DNA of 64,000 nt from Pseudomonas californiensis (GTDB taxonomy: Bacteria; Pseudomonadota; Gammaproteobacteria; Pseudomonadales; Pseudomonadaceae). The translations under genes and the position numbers were made by a program. Of this stretch, positions 35,231 through 45,122 are shown piece by piece; position 1 is the stretch's first letter, and each line of letters begins with the position of its first letter. Where the stretch lies: the NCBI RefSeq assembly GCF_021147775.1, contig NZ_JAGTPK010000004.1:1-64000 (forward strand), in the 5' to 3' direction. The notes under the pieces are model-generated. The model was given only the letters and a program-made list of their open reading frames with translations, did not search any database and was not told the DNA's origin.

Positions 35231-35259
35231 TTGACTTAACTAGTGATGTTTACTATTTT
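35231..35259 (+). promoter_or_regulatory. Candidate sigma70 promoter of fleQ
   Basis: TTGACT, a 17-base spacer and TATTTT form a reasonable sigma70 promoter 87 bases before the fleQ start. This fits the known sigma70-type expression of the master regulator. A TTGTCG/CGACAA inverted repeat lies further upstream at about 35174-35195. Confidence 0.4.
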
Positions 35260-35345
35260 CTGACGTCTCATCATCTGTAACGGCTGAGATGCCAAGCTGC
35301 CCCCCCAATCATGGGCATTGAGTTGACTAGGGAAGTTGCTATTGC

Positions 35346-36821
35346 ATGTGGCGTGAAATCAAGATTCTGCTAATCGATGACGATAGCCAGCGCCGCCGGG
35401 ATCTGGCGGTCATCCTGAATTTTCTGGGCGAAGAAAATCTTTCCTGCTCCAGTCAGGACTGGCAACAAGTCGTCGGATCCCTGACATCCACCCGTGAAGT
35501 ACTGTGCGTGCTCGTTGGCAGCGTCAGCGCTCCTGGGACCTTGCAAGGGCTTCTTAAGACAGTCGCAGCATGGGATGAGTTCCTTCCTGTTTTGCTGATG
35601 GGCGAAAATTCTTCGGTCGATCTGCCTGAAGACCTGCGCAGGCGTGTGTTGTCTGCGCTGGAAATGCCGCCCAGCTACAGCAAGCTGCTGGATTCCCTGC
35701 ACCGTGCCCAGGTCTATCGTGAAATGTACGATCAGGCCCGCGAGCGTGGTCGCCACCGCGAACCCAACCTGTTCCGCAGCCTGGTAGGCACCAGCCGCGC
35801 CATTCAGCACGTGCGTCAGATGATGCAGCAGGTTGCCGATACCGACGCCAGCGTCTTGATCCTGGGTGAGTCGGGAACTGGCAAGGAAGTGGTCGCGCGT
35901 AACCTGCATTACCATTCCAAGCGCCGTGACGCGCCTTTTGTGCCTGTGAACTGTGGCGCTATCCCGGCAGAGTTGCTGGAAAGCGAGCTGTTCGGTCACG
36001 AGAAGGGTGCCTTCACGGGCGCAATTACCAGTCGCGCTGGCCGTTTTGAGCTGGCCAACGGCGGTACGCTGTTCCTGGACGAGATCGGCGATATGCCGTT
36101 GCCGATGCAGGTCAAGCTGCTGCGCGTGCTGCAAGAGCGCACGTTCGAGCGCGTTGGCAGTAACAAGACCCAAAGCATTGATGTGCGCATCATCGCGGCC
36201 ACCCACAAAAATCTCGAAAATATGATCGAGCTTGGCAGCTTCCGTGAAGATCTTTATTACCGGCTGAATGTGTTCCCGATCGAAATGGCGCCCTTGCGCG
36301 AGCGGGTTGAAGATATTCCGCTGTTGATGAATGAACTGATCTCGCGCATGGAACATGAAAAGCGCGGTTCTATTCGTTTCAACTCGGCAGCGATCATGTC
36401 GCTGTGTCGCCATGCGTTTCCGGGTAATGTGCGTGAGCTGGCCAATCTGGTCGAGCGAATGGCGATCATGCATCCGTATGGTGTGATTGGTGTTGCAGAG
36501 TTGCCCAAGAAGTTTCGCTATGTCGACGACGAAGACGAACAGATGGTCGACAGCTTGCGCAGCGACATTGAAGAACGCGTAGCGATCAATAGTCACACGC
36601 CAAGCTTTTCTTCCGGTGCCTTGTTGCCGCCTGAAGGCCTTGATTTGAAGGACTACCTGGGTGGTCTGGAGCAGGGTCTGATTCAGCAGGCGCTGGACGA
36701 TGCAAATGGCATTGTGGCTCGAGCTGCGGAACGCTTGCGAATCCGTCGTACGACACTGGTCGAGAAGATGCGCAAATACGGTATGAGCCGCCGTGAAGGT
36801 GATGAACAGGCGGATGATTGA
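35346..36821 (+). CDS. fleQ: FleQ, master flagellar transcriptional activator
   Basis: A 491-residue RpoN-dependent enhancer-binding protein. Residues 1-120 are a receiver-like domain ([18 protein letters not shown]) of the degenerate FleQ type. The AAA+ domain has Walker [13 protein letters not shown] near 174-185, the sigma54-contact loop GAFTGA at 221-226, and DEIGDMP. The C-terminal Fis-type helix-turn-helix ([20 protein letters not shown]) binds DNA. FleQ binds c-di-GMP and FleN and switches flagellar and biofilm genes. Start at ATG 36 bases after a GTTGACTAGGGAAG region. A strong terminator follows. Confidence 0.97.
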   Translation: MWREIKILLIDDDSQRRRDLAVILNFLGEENLSCSSQDWQQVVGSLTSTREVLCVLVGSVSAPGTLQGLLKTVAAWDEFLPVLLMGENSSVDLPEDLRRRVLSALEMPPSYSKLLDSLHRAQVYREMYDQARERGRHREPNLFRSLVGTSRAIQHVRQMMQQVADTDASVLILGESGTGKEVVARNLHYHSKRRDAPFVPVNCGAIPAELLESELFGHEKGAFTGAITSRAGRFELANGGTLFLDEIGDMPLPMQVKLLRVLQERTFERVGSNKTQSIDVRIIAATHKNLENMIELGSFREDLYYRLNVFPIEMAPLRERVEDIPLLMNELISRMEHEKRGSIRFNSAAIMSLCRHAFPGNVRELANLVERMAIMHPYGVIGVAELPKKFRYVDDEDEQMVDSLRSDIEERVAINSHTPSFSSGALLPPEGLDLKDYLGGLEQGLIQQALDDANGIVARAAERLRIRRTTLVEKMRKYGMSRREGDEQADD

Positions 36822-36846
36822 CGCTTGTCATATTGGCCAGAAATCA

Positions 36847-36874
36847 AACCTCTGAATTTTCAGAGGTTTTTTTT
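36847..36874 (+). terminator. Rho-independent terminator of fleQ
   Basis: AACCTCTGA pairs perfectly with TCAGAGGTT around a four-base loop, followed by seven T. It begins 26 bases after the fleQ stop and isolates fleQ from fleSR. Confidence 0.9.
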
Positions 36875-36890
36875 CGGCACGAGGATTGCT
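36875..36890 (+). promoter_or_regulatory. RpoN (sigma54) promoter of fleSR
   Basis: CGGCACGAGGATTGCT matches the -24/-12 consensus TGGCACG-N4-TTGCT at all but the first base. It lies directly after the fleQ terminator and 54 bases before the fleS start. fleSR is FleQ/RpoN-dependent in P. aeruginosa. Confidence 0.78.
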
Positions 36891-36943
36891 ATGTCTCTCT
36901 CAACACACCGTTTAATGACGGTCCGCCACGCGAGAGATGATCA

Positions 36944-38158
36944 ATGTCCAACGCCGCCCAGATGACCTCCGACCTGAATCCTCCTATGCCACCCCTGCCG
37001 GAGCTGGAAAGTCGTCACGGGCTTGAGCAGGCGTTCTCGCTGTTCAGTCAGATGTCAGCGCAGCTGTCGGACTCCTACGGATTGCTGGAAGCGCGTGTCA
37101 CCGAGCTCAAGGGCGAGCTGGCCCAGGCCGGTGAGGAGCGCCTTCAGGAGCTGGCGGAAAAGGAGCGCTTGGCCAACCGCCTGCAAAACCTGCTGGATCT
37201 GTTGCCCGGCGGCGTTATTGTCATCGATGGCATGGGCGTGGTTCGCGAGGCCAACCCGGCGGCGATCGATCTGTTGGGTCAGCCCTTGATCGGCATGCTG
37301 TGGCGCCATGTGATCAGCCGGTGTTTCGCGCCCCGCGATGACGATGGTCATGAAGTGTCTTTGAAGGACGGGCGCCGTCTTTCCATCGCCACGCGTTCGC
37401 TGGATGCCGAGCCGGGGCAGTTGGTGTTGCTTAATGACTTGACTGAAACTCGCCGTCTTCAGGAGCAGTTGGCGCGTCACGAGCGCTTGTCCTCGCTGGG
37501 CCGTATGGTCGCTTCGCTGGCGCATCAGATTCGTACGCCGCTGTCTGCCGCCATGATTTACGCCAGTCATCTGACGGAGCAGGCGTTGCCTGTCGAAACC
37601 CAGCAGCGTTTTGCCGGTCGCCTCAAGGAGCGTCTGCACGAGCTTGAGCATCAGGTGCGCGACATGTTGGTGTTCGCACGTGGCGAGCTGCCGCTGACGG
37701 ACCGCTTGACGCCGAGTCATCTGTTTCAGGCGTTGCAAAATGCGGCGTCCACACATGTAGAGGGTGTGACGGTTCGTTGGCAGTGTGATCGGGTTGACGG
37801 CGAATTGCTGTGCAACCGCGATACGCTGGTCGGCGCGCTGCTCAATCTGGTCGAGAACGCGGTACAGGCCAGCGCCGGGAATACTCGCCTGAAGGTCCAT
37901 GCCTACAGCCGTGGCAATACGCTGCGACTGTGTTTCAGTGACAACGGCAGTGGCATGGACCAGGCCGCATTGGCGCGCATTGGTGAACCGTTCTTTACGA
38001 CCAAGGCCACTGGCACCGGCCTTGGGCTTGGGGTGGTAACCGCAGTTTCGCGGGCACACCAGGGCAGCCTTCACTATCGTTCCCGGTTAGGCCGCGGCAC
38101 ATGCGCCATCGTCAGCCTTCCGTTGATTCCTGCTCCCAGCACAGTGAGTGCCAGCTGA
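36944..38158 (+). CDS. fleS: FleS, two-component sensor kinase for flagellar genes
   Basis: A 404-residue soluble histidine kinase without membrane segments. Order of parts: an N-terminal coiled coil, a PAS domain (LLDLLPGGVIVIDGMGVV), the phospho-acceptor helix SLAHQIRTPLSAAMIYASHL (His near 194), and an ATPase domain with LLNLVENAVQAS, DNGSGMD, FFTTKATGTGLGLGVV. It phosphorylates FleR to activate late-intermediate flagellar genes. Its stop overlaps the fleR start by one base. Confidence 0.96.
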   Translation: MSNAAQMTSDLNPPMPPLPELESRHGLEQAFSLFSQMSAQLSDSYGLLEARVTELKGELAQAGEERLQELAEKERLANRLQNLLDLLPGGVIVIDGMGVVREANPAAIDLLGQPLIGMLWRHVISRCFAPRDDDGHEVSLKDGRRLSIATRSLDAEPGQLVLLNDLTETRRLQEQLARHERLSSLGRMVASLAHQIRTPLSAAMIYASHLTEQALPVETQQRFAGRLKERLHELEHQVRDMLVFARGELPLTDRLTPSHLFQALQNAASTHVEGVTVRWQCDRVDGELLCNRDTLVGALLNLVENAVQASAGNTRLKVHAYSRGNTLRLCFSDNGSGMDQAALARIGEPFFTTKATGTGLGLGVVTAVSRAHQGSLHYRSRLGRGTCAIVSLPLIPAPSTVSAS

Positions 38159-39570
38159 TGTCGATCAAAGTGTTACTGGTCGAAGATGACCGTGCGTTGC
38201 GCGAAGCGCTGGGTGAAACCCTTGAATTGGGGGGCTACGGCTATCACGCGGTCGGGTCTGCGGAAGAGGCATTGATTGCAGTTGAGGCAGAGTCCTTCAG
38301 TCTGGTTGTCAGCGACGTGAACATGCCGGGCATGGACGGTCACCAGTTACTGGCGTCCTTGCGCAATCGGCACCCGCAATTGCCGGTGCTTTTGATGACC
38401 GCGCACGGTGCTGTCGAACGCGCCGTTGATGCCATGCGTCAGGGTGCCGCTGATTATCTGGTCAAGCCCTTCGAGCCCAAGGCATTGCTGGCGCTTGTGG
38501 CGCGGCATGCGCTGGGGCGTCTCGGGCCTGCCGATGGGGACGGGCCGATCGCGGTCGAGCCCGCCAGTATTCAGTTGCTCAACCTGGCCAGCCGCGTTGC
38601 AAAAAGCGACTCCACCGTACTGATTTCCGGCGAGTCAGGAACTGGCAAGGAAGTATTGGCGCGTTTCATTCATCAAAATTCACCGCGTGCCGATAAGCCG
38701 TTTATCGCCATCAACTGTGCCGCCATTCCAGACAACATGCTGGAGGCAACGCTGTTCGGGCACGAAAAGGGTTCATTTACGGGCGCGATTGCGGCGCAGG
38801 CGGGCAAGTTCGAACAGGCAGATGGCGGCACTATCCTGCTCGACGAGATTTCTGAAATGCCGATGGGGCTGCAGGCCAAGCTGTTGCGTGTGCTTCAGGA
38901 GCGAGAGGTCGAACGCGTCGGTGCGCGTAAACCGATCACCCTGGATATCCGTGTACTCGCTACTACCAACCGTGATCTGGCCGGTGAGGTAGCGGCTGGC
39001 AGGTTCCGTGAGGATCTGTTTTATCGTCTTTCGGTATTTCCATTGGCGTGGCAGGCGCTGCGTCAAAGGACTGCCGATATTCTGCCGCTGGCCGAGCGAC
39101 TGCTGACCAAACACGTCAATAAAATGAAACATCCACCGGTTCGACTCTCTGCGCAGGCTCAGGACTGTCTGGTCAGTTATGCATGGCCGGGTAATGTTCG
39201 CGAGCTGGATAACGCCGTGCAGCGCGCATTGATCCTGCAGCAGGGTGGAGTTATCCAGGCAGAGGACTTCTGTCTTGCGGGGCCCGTCGCGTTGGCTGCG
39301 ATAGCGGTGGCGCCTGCGGCAGTGGCGTCGCCTGTGAGTCTGGCGGGCGAGAGCGCAGCTATGGCCGTGCCCGCAGAAACAGTTGGCGCATTGGAGGACG
39401 ATCTCAGGCGTCGCGAGTTTCAGATGATCATCGATACGCTGCGCACCGAGCGTGGCCGTCGCAAGGAGGCCGCCGAGCGTTTGGGTATCAGTCCGCGGAC
39501 CTTGAGGTACAAGCTGGCCCAGATGCGTGATGCCGGTATGGATGTAGAAGGTTATCTGTTTGCCACTTGA
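38158..39570 (+). CDS. fleR: FleR, RpoN-dependent response regulator
   Basis: A 470-residue NtrC-type regulator. The receiver domain has the phospho-acceptor D53 in VVSDVNMPGMDG and K in DYLVKPFEP. The AAA+ domain shows [15 protein letters not shown] and the sigma54 loop as GSFTGA (205-210) rather than the common GAFTGA, then LLDEISEMP. The C-terminal Fis-type helix-turn-helix is ERLGISPRTLRYKLAQMRDA. An Ala-rich linker (about 375-410) precedes it. I chose ATG 38158, which overlaps the fleS stop (TGATG). The frame is open upstream within fleS. Confidence 0.96.
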   Translation: MSIKVLLVEDDRALREALGETLELGGYGYHAVGSAEEALIAVEAESFSLVVSDVNMPGMDGHQLLASLRNRHPQLPVLLMTAHGAVERAVDAMRQGAADYLVKPFEPKALLALVARHALGRLGPADGDGPIAVEPASIQLLNLASRVAKSDSTVLISGESGTGKEVLARFIHQNSPRADKPFIAINCAAIPDNMLEATLFGHEKGSFTGAIAAQAGKFEQADGGTILLDEISEMPMGLQAKLLRVLQEREVERVGARKPITLDIRVLATTNRDLAGEVAAGRFREDLFYRLSVFPLAWQALRQRTADILPLAERLLTKHVNKMKHPPVRLSAQAQDCLVSYAWPGNVRELDNAVQRALILQQGGVIQAEDFCLAGPVALAAIAVAPAAVASPVSLAGESAAMAVPAETVGALEDDLRRREFQMIIDTLRTERGRRKEAAERLGISPRTLRYKLAQMRDAGMDVEGYLFAT

Positions 39571-39729
39571 GTGATGAACGGTGTTTGCGACCGTGATCCT
39601 GTGCGACATGACGGCCGTATAAGTGGCGTAGGGCAGGTGGAGCAAGCATCACAGCCTGGCGAAGTCCTTTAGCAATATATGTCGAGCAACATGGAATGTG
39701 GGGTATGTGGCACTTTGCCGCTACTTATT

Positions 39730-39745
39730 TGGCACCCTTGTTGCT
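39730..39745 (+). promoter_or_regulatory. RpoN (sigma54) promoter of fliE operon
   Basis: TGGCACCCTTGTTGCT is a near-perfect -24/-12 promoter, 63 bases before fliE. Intergenic 39571-39807 contains no gene. Confidence 0.85.
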
Positions 39746-39771
39746 ATGTCTTCACTATCCGCTGAATCAGT

Positions 39772-39785
39772 GTCAAAAATTTGCG
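39772..39785 (+). promoter_or_regulatory. FleQ-box-like site downstream of the fliE promoter
   Basis: GTCAAAAATTTGCG matches the left half of the FleQ consensus and part of the right half. Its place downstream of the RpoN promoter agrees with the reported downstream FleQ binding at fliE in P. aeruginosa. Confidence 0.35.
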
Positions 39786-39807
39786 GGCCTTACGAGAGAA
39801 AATGTCC

Positions 39808-40137
39808 ATGAGCCAAGGTGTTGAATTTAATCGCTTGATGTTGGATATGCGGGCCATGCAGATGGATGCCATGGCTGCCCCCAAGTCCGTGTCCGGTCCC
39901 CAGGAAGTGGGCGCCAGCAGTTTTGCCGACATGCTTGGCCAAGCGGTCAACAAGGTTGCATCTACCCAGCAGGCTTCCAGCCAGTTGGCCAATGCCTTCG
40001 AGATCGGCAAGAGCGGCGTTGATCTGACAGACGTCATGATTTCTTCGCAGAAAGCCAGTGTGTCATTTCAGGCGTTGACCCAGGTTCGCAACAAGCTGGT
40101 TCAGGCCTATCAAGACATCATGCAGATGCCGGTTTAA
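39808..40137 (+). CDS. fliE: FliE, MS-ring/rod adapter protein
   Basis: A 109-residue protein beginning [20 protein letters not shown], as in other pseudomonads. The C-terminal helix ([20 protein letters not shown]) is conserved. It is the first exported rod subunit and joins the MS ring to the rod. I chose ATG 39808 because GAGAGA lies eight bases upstream. An ATG two codons earlier is too near that site. It starts the fliEFGHIJ operon under an RpoN promoter. Confidence 0.96.
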   Translation: MSQGVEFNRLMLDMRAMQMDAMAAPKSVSGPQEVGASSFADMLGQAVNKVASTQQASSQLANAFEIGKSGVDLTDVMISSQKASVSFQALTQVRNKLVQAYQDIMQMPV

Positions 40138-40152
40138 GGGACGTACTGAGTC

Positions 40153-41931
40153 ATGGCCGAAGCAACAGCCGATCCCGTTCCTGCAAGAGCGGGCGACAAG
40201 AAGCCCCTGTTCGGGCTTTCTTTTCTGGAAAACCTTTCCGAAATGACCATGCTGCGTCAGATCGGCCTTATGGTCGGTCTGGCCGCGAGCGTGGCCATCG
40301 GCTTTGCCGTGGTGCTCTGGTCCCAGCAGCCTGACTATCGTCCGCTGTATGGCAGCCTTGCGGGCATGGACAGCAAGCAGATCATGGAGACTCTCACCGC
40401 TGCGAACATCAACTACACCGTGGAGCCCAACTCAGGCGCGCTGTTGGTAAAGGCAGATGACGTGCAGCGTGCTCGCATCCAGCTGGCCCAGGCAGGCGTT
40501 GTGCAGAACGACGCCAACATCGGCTTCGAGATCCTCGACAAGGATCAGGGGCTTGGGACCAGTCAGTTCATGGAAGCCACCCGCTATCGTCGGGGTCTTG
40601 AAGGTGAGCTGGCGCGTACGATCTCGGCCTTGAACAATGTCAAGGGTGCCCGCGTGCACCTGGCGATTCCGAAAAGCTCGGTGTTCGTGCGTGATGATCG
40701 CAAACCCAGTGCCTCGGTACTGGTCGAGCTGTATGCCGGTCGTTCACTGGAGCCGAGTCAGGTGCTGGCGATCATCAATCTGGTGGCCACCAGCGTTCCT
40801 GAGCTGAGCAAGTCACAGATTACCGTTGTGGACCAGAAGGGCACTCTGCTCTCGGATCAGGCCGAAAATACCGAACTCACCATGGCCGGCAAGCAGTTCG
40901 ATTACAGCCGCCGCATGGAAGGCATGCTGACTCAGCGTGTGCAGAATATTCTTCAGCCGATCCTGGGCACTGATCGCTACAAGGCCGAAGTCTCGGCAGT
41001 GGTCGATTTCAGCGCGGTCGAGTCGACGGCTGAAAGCTTCAACCCTGACCAGCCAGCGTTGCGCAGCGAGCAGTCGGTCAATGAGCAGCGCTCCAGCAGC
41101 TCGGGTCCGCAGGGTGTGCCAGGTGCCTTGAGCAACCAGCCACCAGGCCCGGCCACTGCGCCACAGAACACCGGCGGTGCAGCAGGCGGTGCGGCAGCAG
41201 CCATCGCACCGGGGCAGCCACTGCTCGATGCGAACGGTCAGCAGATCATGGACCCGGCGACGGGGCAGCCTGCTCTGGCGCCGTACCCCGCTGACAAGCG
41301 CGTGCAGTCGACCAAGAACTTCGAGCTGGACCGTTCGATCAGTCACACCAAACAGCAGCAAGGCCGCCTGACGCGTCTCTCGGTCGCGGTAGTGGTCGAT
41401 GATATGGTCAAGACCAACGCCGCCAATGGTGAGGTGACCCGTGCGCCCTGGAGTGCCGCAGATCTGGCGCGCTTCACGCGTCTGGTTCAGGATGCGGTCG
41501 GCTTCGATGCCAGCCGTGGCGACAGCGTGAGCGTTATCAACGTACCGTTCTCCAGTGAACGTGCTGAAACGCTGCCGGAAGCTTCGTTCTACTCGCAACC
41601 GTGGTTCTGGGACATCGTCAAGCAGGCTGTGGGTGTGATCTTCATTCTGATTCTGGTGTTCGGTGTGCTGCGCCCGGTGTTGAACAACATCACCACCGGC
41701 AAGAGCAAGGAGCTCTCTGGTTTTGGCGGTGACGCAGAGCTGGGCGGCATGGGTGGTCTGGATGGCGAGCTGTCCAACGACCGTGTCAGCCTCGGTGGCC
41801 CGCAAAGTATCCTGCTGCCTAGCCCGACTGAGGGTTACGACGCACAGTTGAATGCAATCAAGAGCTTGGTGGCCGAAGACCCGGGTCGTGTCGCCCAGGT
41901 CGTGAAAGAGTGGATTAACACTGATGAATGA
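40153..41931 (+). CDS. fliF: FliF, MS-ring protein
   Basis: A 592-residue inner-membrane protein that forms the MS ring. The first membrane helix (QIGLMVGLAASVAIGFAVVL) is near residues 36-55 and the second (FWDIVKQAVGVIFILILVFG) near 484-505. Between them lie the ring-building motifs and a long Gly/Ala/Pro-rich insert around residues 310-360. The C-terminal tail (AQLNAIKSLVAEDPGRVAQV) binds FliG. Its end overlaps fliG by eight bases. Confidence 0.97.
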   Translation: MAEATADPVPARAGDKKPLFGLSFLENLSEMTMLRQIGLMVGLAASVAIGFAVVLWSQQPDYRPLYGSLAGMDSKQIMETLTAANINYTVEPNSGALLVKADDVQRARIQLAQAGVVQNDANIGFEILDKDQGLGTSQFMEATRYRRGLEGELARTISALNNVKGARVHLAIPKSSVFVRDDRKPSASVLVELYAGRSLEPSQVLAIINLVATSVPELSKSQITVVDQKGTLLSDQAENTELTMAGKQFDYSRRMEGMLTQRVQNILQPILGTDRYKAEVSAVVDFSAVESTAESFNPDQPALRSEQSVNEQRSSSSGPQGVPGALSNQPPGPATAPQNTGGAAGGAAAAIAPGQPLLDANGQQIMDPATGQPALAPYPADKRVQSTKNFELDRSISHTKQQQGRLTRLSVAVVVDDMVKTNAANGEVTRAPWSAADLARFTRLVQDAVGFDASRGDSVSVINVPFSSERAETLPEASFYSQPWFWDIVKQAVGVIFILILVFGVLRPVLNNITTGKSKELSGFGGDAELGGMGGLDGELSNDRVSLGGPQSILLPSPTEGYDAQLNAIKSLVAEDPGRVAQVVKEWINTDE

Positions 41932-42940
41932 TCGAGCCGTGGTAGCCAAACTCAGTAAGGTCGAAAAGGCCGCCGTACTGCTGCTTTCTCTTGGAGAGAC
42001 CGACGCGGCTCAGGTGCTGCGTCACATGGGTCCCAAGGAAGTCCAGAAAGTCGGCGTGGCCATGGCGCAGATGCGCAATGTTCACCGTGAGCAGGTGGAA
42101 GAGGTCATGAGTGAGTTCGTCGACATCGTCGGCGATCAGACCAGCCTGGGCGTCGGCTCCGATGGTTACATTCGCAAGATGCTCACCCAGGCATTGGGCG
42201 AAGACAAGGCCAACGGCCTCATCGACCGGATCCTGCTGGGCGGCAACACCAGCGGCCTGGACAGCCTGAAGTGGATGGAACCTCGCGCAGTGGCCGATGT
42301 TATCCGTTTCGAGCACCCGCAGATTCAAGCCATCGTAGTGGCGTATCTGGATGCCGATCAGGCCGGTGAAGTGCTGGGCCATTTCGACCACAAGGTACGT
42401 CTGGATATCATCCTGCGCGTCTCGTCACTCAATACCGTTCAGCCTGCGGCCCTTAAAGAATTGAACCAGATTCTCGAGAAGCAGTTCTCGGGTAACGCCA
42501 ACACGTCGCGTACCACGTTGGGTGGTATCAAGCGTGCTGCCGACATCATGAACTTCCTCGACAGCTCCATCGAAGGCGCGCTCATGGATTCGATCCGCGA
42601 GGTCGACGAAGACCTTTCGGTGCAGATCGAAGACCTCATGTTCGTCTTCAACAACCTGTCCGACGTGGACGATCGCGGTATCCAGGCGCTGCTGCGCGAG
42701 GTGTCTTCGGACGTTCTGGTGCTGGCGCTCAAGGGTTCGGACGAGGCGATCAAGGAAAAAATCTTCAAGAACATGTCCAAGCGTGCCGCCGAACTGCTGC
42801 GCGACGACCTCGAAGCCAAGGGGCCGGTGCGTGTCAGCGATGTGGAAACCGCCCAGAAAGAAATCCTTACCATTGCGCGTCGTATGGCCGAGGCCGGCGA
42901 GATCGTGCTCGGTGGCAAGGGTGGCGAGGAAATGATCTAA
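41924..42940 (+). CDS. fliG: FliG, motor switch protein
   Basis: A 338-residue rotor protein. The N-terminal FliF-binding part (KLSKVEKAAVLLLSLGETDA) is followed by the conserved EHPQ motif in IRFEHPQIQAIVVAYL, and the C-terminal motor domain holds the charged helix (DDLEAKGPVRVSDVETAQKE) that contacts the stator. It couples torque and CheY-P switching. The start ATG overlaps fliF by eight bases. Confidence 0.98.
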   Translation: MNDRAVVAKLSKVEKAAVLLLSLGETDAAQVLRHMGPKEVQKVGVAMAQMRNVHREQVEEVMSEFVDIVGDQTSLGVGSDGYIRKMLTQALGEDKANGLIDRILLGGNTSGLDSLKWMEPRAVADVIRFEHPQIQAIVVAYLDADQAGEVLGHFDHKVRLDIILRVSSLNTVQPAALKELNQILEKQFSGNANTSRTTLGGIKRAADIMNFLDSSIEGALMDSIREVDEDLSVQIEDLMFVFNNLSDVDDRGIQALLREVSSDVLVLALKGSDEAIKEKIFKNMSKRAAELLRDDLEAKGPVRVSDVETAQKEILTIARRMAEAGEIVLGGKGGEEMI

Positions 42941-42955
42941 GGATTCAGCCGACTC

Positions 42956-43768
42956 ATGTCCAGCTCCAATAAAGAATCGGCCAGCGACCTCATTCGCGCC
43001 AAGGACGTCAGTGGCCTTGACCTCTGGGCCTTGCCCAGCTTCGATCCGCACGTAGAGCCAGAACCCGAGCCCGAGCCGGAACTGGTCGACGAGCCGATCG
43101 AGATGCAAGAGGTGCCTCTGGAAGAGGTACAGCCCATTACCCTGGAGGAGCTGGAAAGCATCCGCCAGGAGGCCTGGAACGAAGGCTTCGCCACGGGCGA
43201 AAAAGAAGGCTTTCACAGCACCCAGCTGAAAGTCAGGCAAGAGGCGGAAGTTGCGCTGGCAGGCAAAGTCGCCAGCCTTGAGCAACTGATGACTCACCTG
43301 CTTGAGCCTGTCGCGGAGCAAGACAAACAGATCGAAAAGGCCATGGTGCATCTGGTCGAGCATATCGCTCGCGAGGTCATCCGTCGTGAGCTTGCGACCG
43401 ACTCGAGCCAGATCGCCGTAGTGCTGCGCGATGCCCTGAAATTGTTACCGATGGGCGCGCAGAATGTGCGCATCTTCATCAATCCTCAGGACTTCGCGCT
43501 GGTCAAGGCCATGCGTGAGCGCCATGAAGAAAGCTGGAAAATCGTCGAAGATGATGAGCTGCTGGCTGGCGGCTGCCGGATTGAAACCGAGCACAGTCGC
43601 CTTGATGCCAGCGTCGAGACGCGAATCGCTTTGGCATTCACTAAAATGCACGATCAATTGCATGAACAGGCGACCCATCCGGCACCGGCTGATACGCACC
43701 TCGAACTGGACGTTGCGCCTGCCTTGCCTCTGATCGATCCTGATTTGGAACCCTACGATGCGCCTTGA
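42956..43768 (+). CDS. fliH: FliH, regulator of the export ATPase
   Basis: A 270-residue cytoplasmic protein. An acidic, Pro/Glu-rich N-terminus ([14 protein letters not shown]) precedes the family helix with [13 protein letters not shown], and the C-terminal domain has [20 protein letters not shown]. FliH binds FliI, holds back its ATPase activity and docks it to the export gate. The acidic repeat is typical for pseudomonads. It overlaps fliI by 11 bases. Confidence 0.95.
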   Translation: MSSSNKESASDLIRAKDVSGLDLWALPSFDPHVEPEPEPEPELVDEPIEMQEVPLEEVQPITLEELESIRQEAWNEGFATGEKEGFHSTQLKVRQEAEVALAGKVASLEQLMTHLLEPVAEQDKQIEKAMVHLVEHIAREVIRRELATDSSQIAVVLRDALKLLPMGAQNVRIFINPQDFALVKAMRERHEESWKIVEDDELLAGGCRIETEHSRLDASVETRIALAFTKMHDQLHEQATHPAPADTHLELDVAPALPLIDPDLEPYDAP

Positions 43769-45116
43769 TCGCACCAGTTTCGGCAAGCGGCTGGGGAGTT
43801 ACGCTGACGCTATCGGCCTGCCTGCGCAGCCGGTGGTGGAAGGGCGTTTGCTGCGTATGGTAGGTCTGACGCTTGAAGCGGAAGGCTTGCGTGCTGCAAT
43901 GGGCAGCCGCTGCGTAGTGATCAACGATGACAGCCATCACCCGGTGGAAGTCGAAGCTGAGGTAATGGGTTTTTCGGGTGGCAAGGTGTTCCTGATGCCA
44001 GTCGGCAGTGTCGCTGGTATTGCGCCCGGTGCCCGAGTGGTGCCGCTGGCCGATACCGGCCGCTTGCCCATGGGCATGAGCATGCTGGGCCGCGTACTGG
44101 ATGGCGCGGGTCGCCCGTTGGATGGTCGTCCGCCTATCAAGGCTGAGGACTGGGTGCCAATGGACGGTCCGACAATCAACCCACTCAAGCGCGACCCCAT
44201 CAGCCAGCCGCTCGATGTCGGTATCCGTTGCATAAACGGTTTATTGACGGTGGGGCGCGGTCAGCGCCTCGGCCTGTTTGCCGGTACCGGCGTGGGCAAG
44301 AGTGTGTTGTTGGGCATGATGACCCGCTTTACCGAGGCGGACATCATCGTTGTGGGTCTGATTGGTGAGCGCGGCCGCGAGGTCAAGGAATTCATCGAGC
44401 ACATCCTCGGTGAGGAAGGCCTGAAGCGTTCGGTTGTCGTAGCCTCGCCGGCGGATGATGCGCCGTTGATGCGGCTGCGCGCTGCCATGTACTGCACGCG
44501 CATTGCCGAATATTTTCGCGATCAGGGCAAGAATGTTATGTTGCTGATGGATTCGCTGACCCGCTTTGCCCAGGCCCAGCGGGAAATCGCCCTGGCCATT
44601 GGCGAGCCGCCCGCCACCAAGGGTTATCCACCGTCAGTGTTTGCCCGTCTGCCCAAGCTGGTCGAACGTGCCGGTAATGCCGAAGCAGGGGGTGGCTCGA
44701 TCACTGCGTTTTATACCGTGTTGTCCGAAGGCGATGATCAGCAGGACCCGATTGCCGACTCTGCGCGTGGCGTGCTTGACGGCCACATCGTGCTGTCACG
44801 CCGACTGGCTGAAGAAGGGCATTACCCCGCTATCGACATCGAGGCATCTATCAGTAGGGTCATGCCCGCCGTGGTCAGCCCGGAGCACATGGCCCGTGCC
44901 CAGCATTTCAAGCAGCTGTGGTCGCGCTATCAGCAGGCTCGTGACCTGATCAGCGTGGGTGCCTATGTGGCTGGCGGTGATCGGGAGACCGACATGGCCA
45001 TCGCACTTCAGCCTGTGCTGGTGCGCTACCAGCGTCAGGGTTTGCACGACAACGAAAGCATGCAGGCCAGCGGCGAAGCGTTGGCTTCGGTGTTCGGCCC
45101 GGCTCCTGGCGGCTGA
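43758..45116 (+). CDS. fliI: FliI, flagellum-specific export ATPase
   Basis: A 452-residue F1-beta-like ATPase that powers substrate unfolding for export. Walker A is [14 protein letters not shown] (172-185). Walker B is in [20 protein letters not shown], and the family signature [16 protein letters not shown] is present. It overlaps fliH by 11 bases and is followed by fliJ after six bases. Confidence 0.98.
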   Translation: MRLDRTSFGKRLGSYADAIGLPAQPVVEGRLLRMVGLTLEAEGLRAAMGSRCVVINDDSHHPVEVEAEVMGFSGGKVFLMPVGSVAGIAPGARVVPLADTGRLPMGMSMLGRVLDGAGRPLDGRPPIKAEDWVPMDGPTINPLKRDPISQPLDVGIRCINGLLTVGRGQRLGLFAGTGVGKSVLLGMMTRFTEADIIVVGLIGERGREVKEFIEHILGEEGLKRSVVVASPADDAPLMRLRAAMYCTRIAEYFRDQGKNVMLLMDSLTRFAQAQREIALAIGEPPATKGYPPSVFARLPKLVERAGNAEAGGGSITAFYTVLSEGDDQQDPIADSARGVLDGHIVLSRRLAEEGHYPAIDIEASISRVMPAVVSPEHMARAQHFKQLWSRYQQARDLISVGAYVAGGDRETDMAIALQPVLVRYQRQGLHDNESMQASGEALASVFGPAPGG

Positions 45117-45122
45117 TAGACC

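Noticed and set aside
35370..36596. A 408-codon open frame on the - strand
   Set aside because: Antisense to fleQ, whose domains are all intact in the forward frame.
39708..39723. A second TGGCAC upstream of fliE as RpoN promoter
   Set aside because: No TTGC follows at the needed distance. The site at 39730 has both elements.
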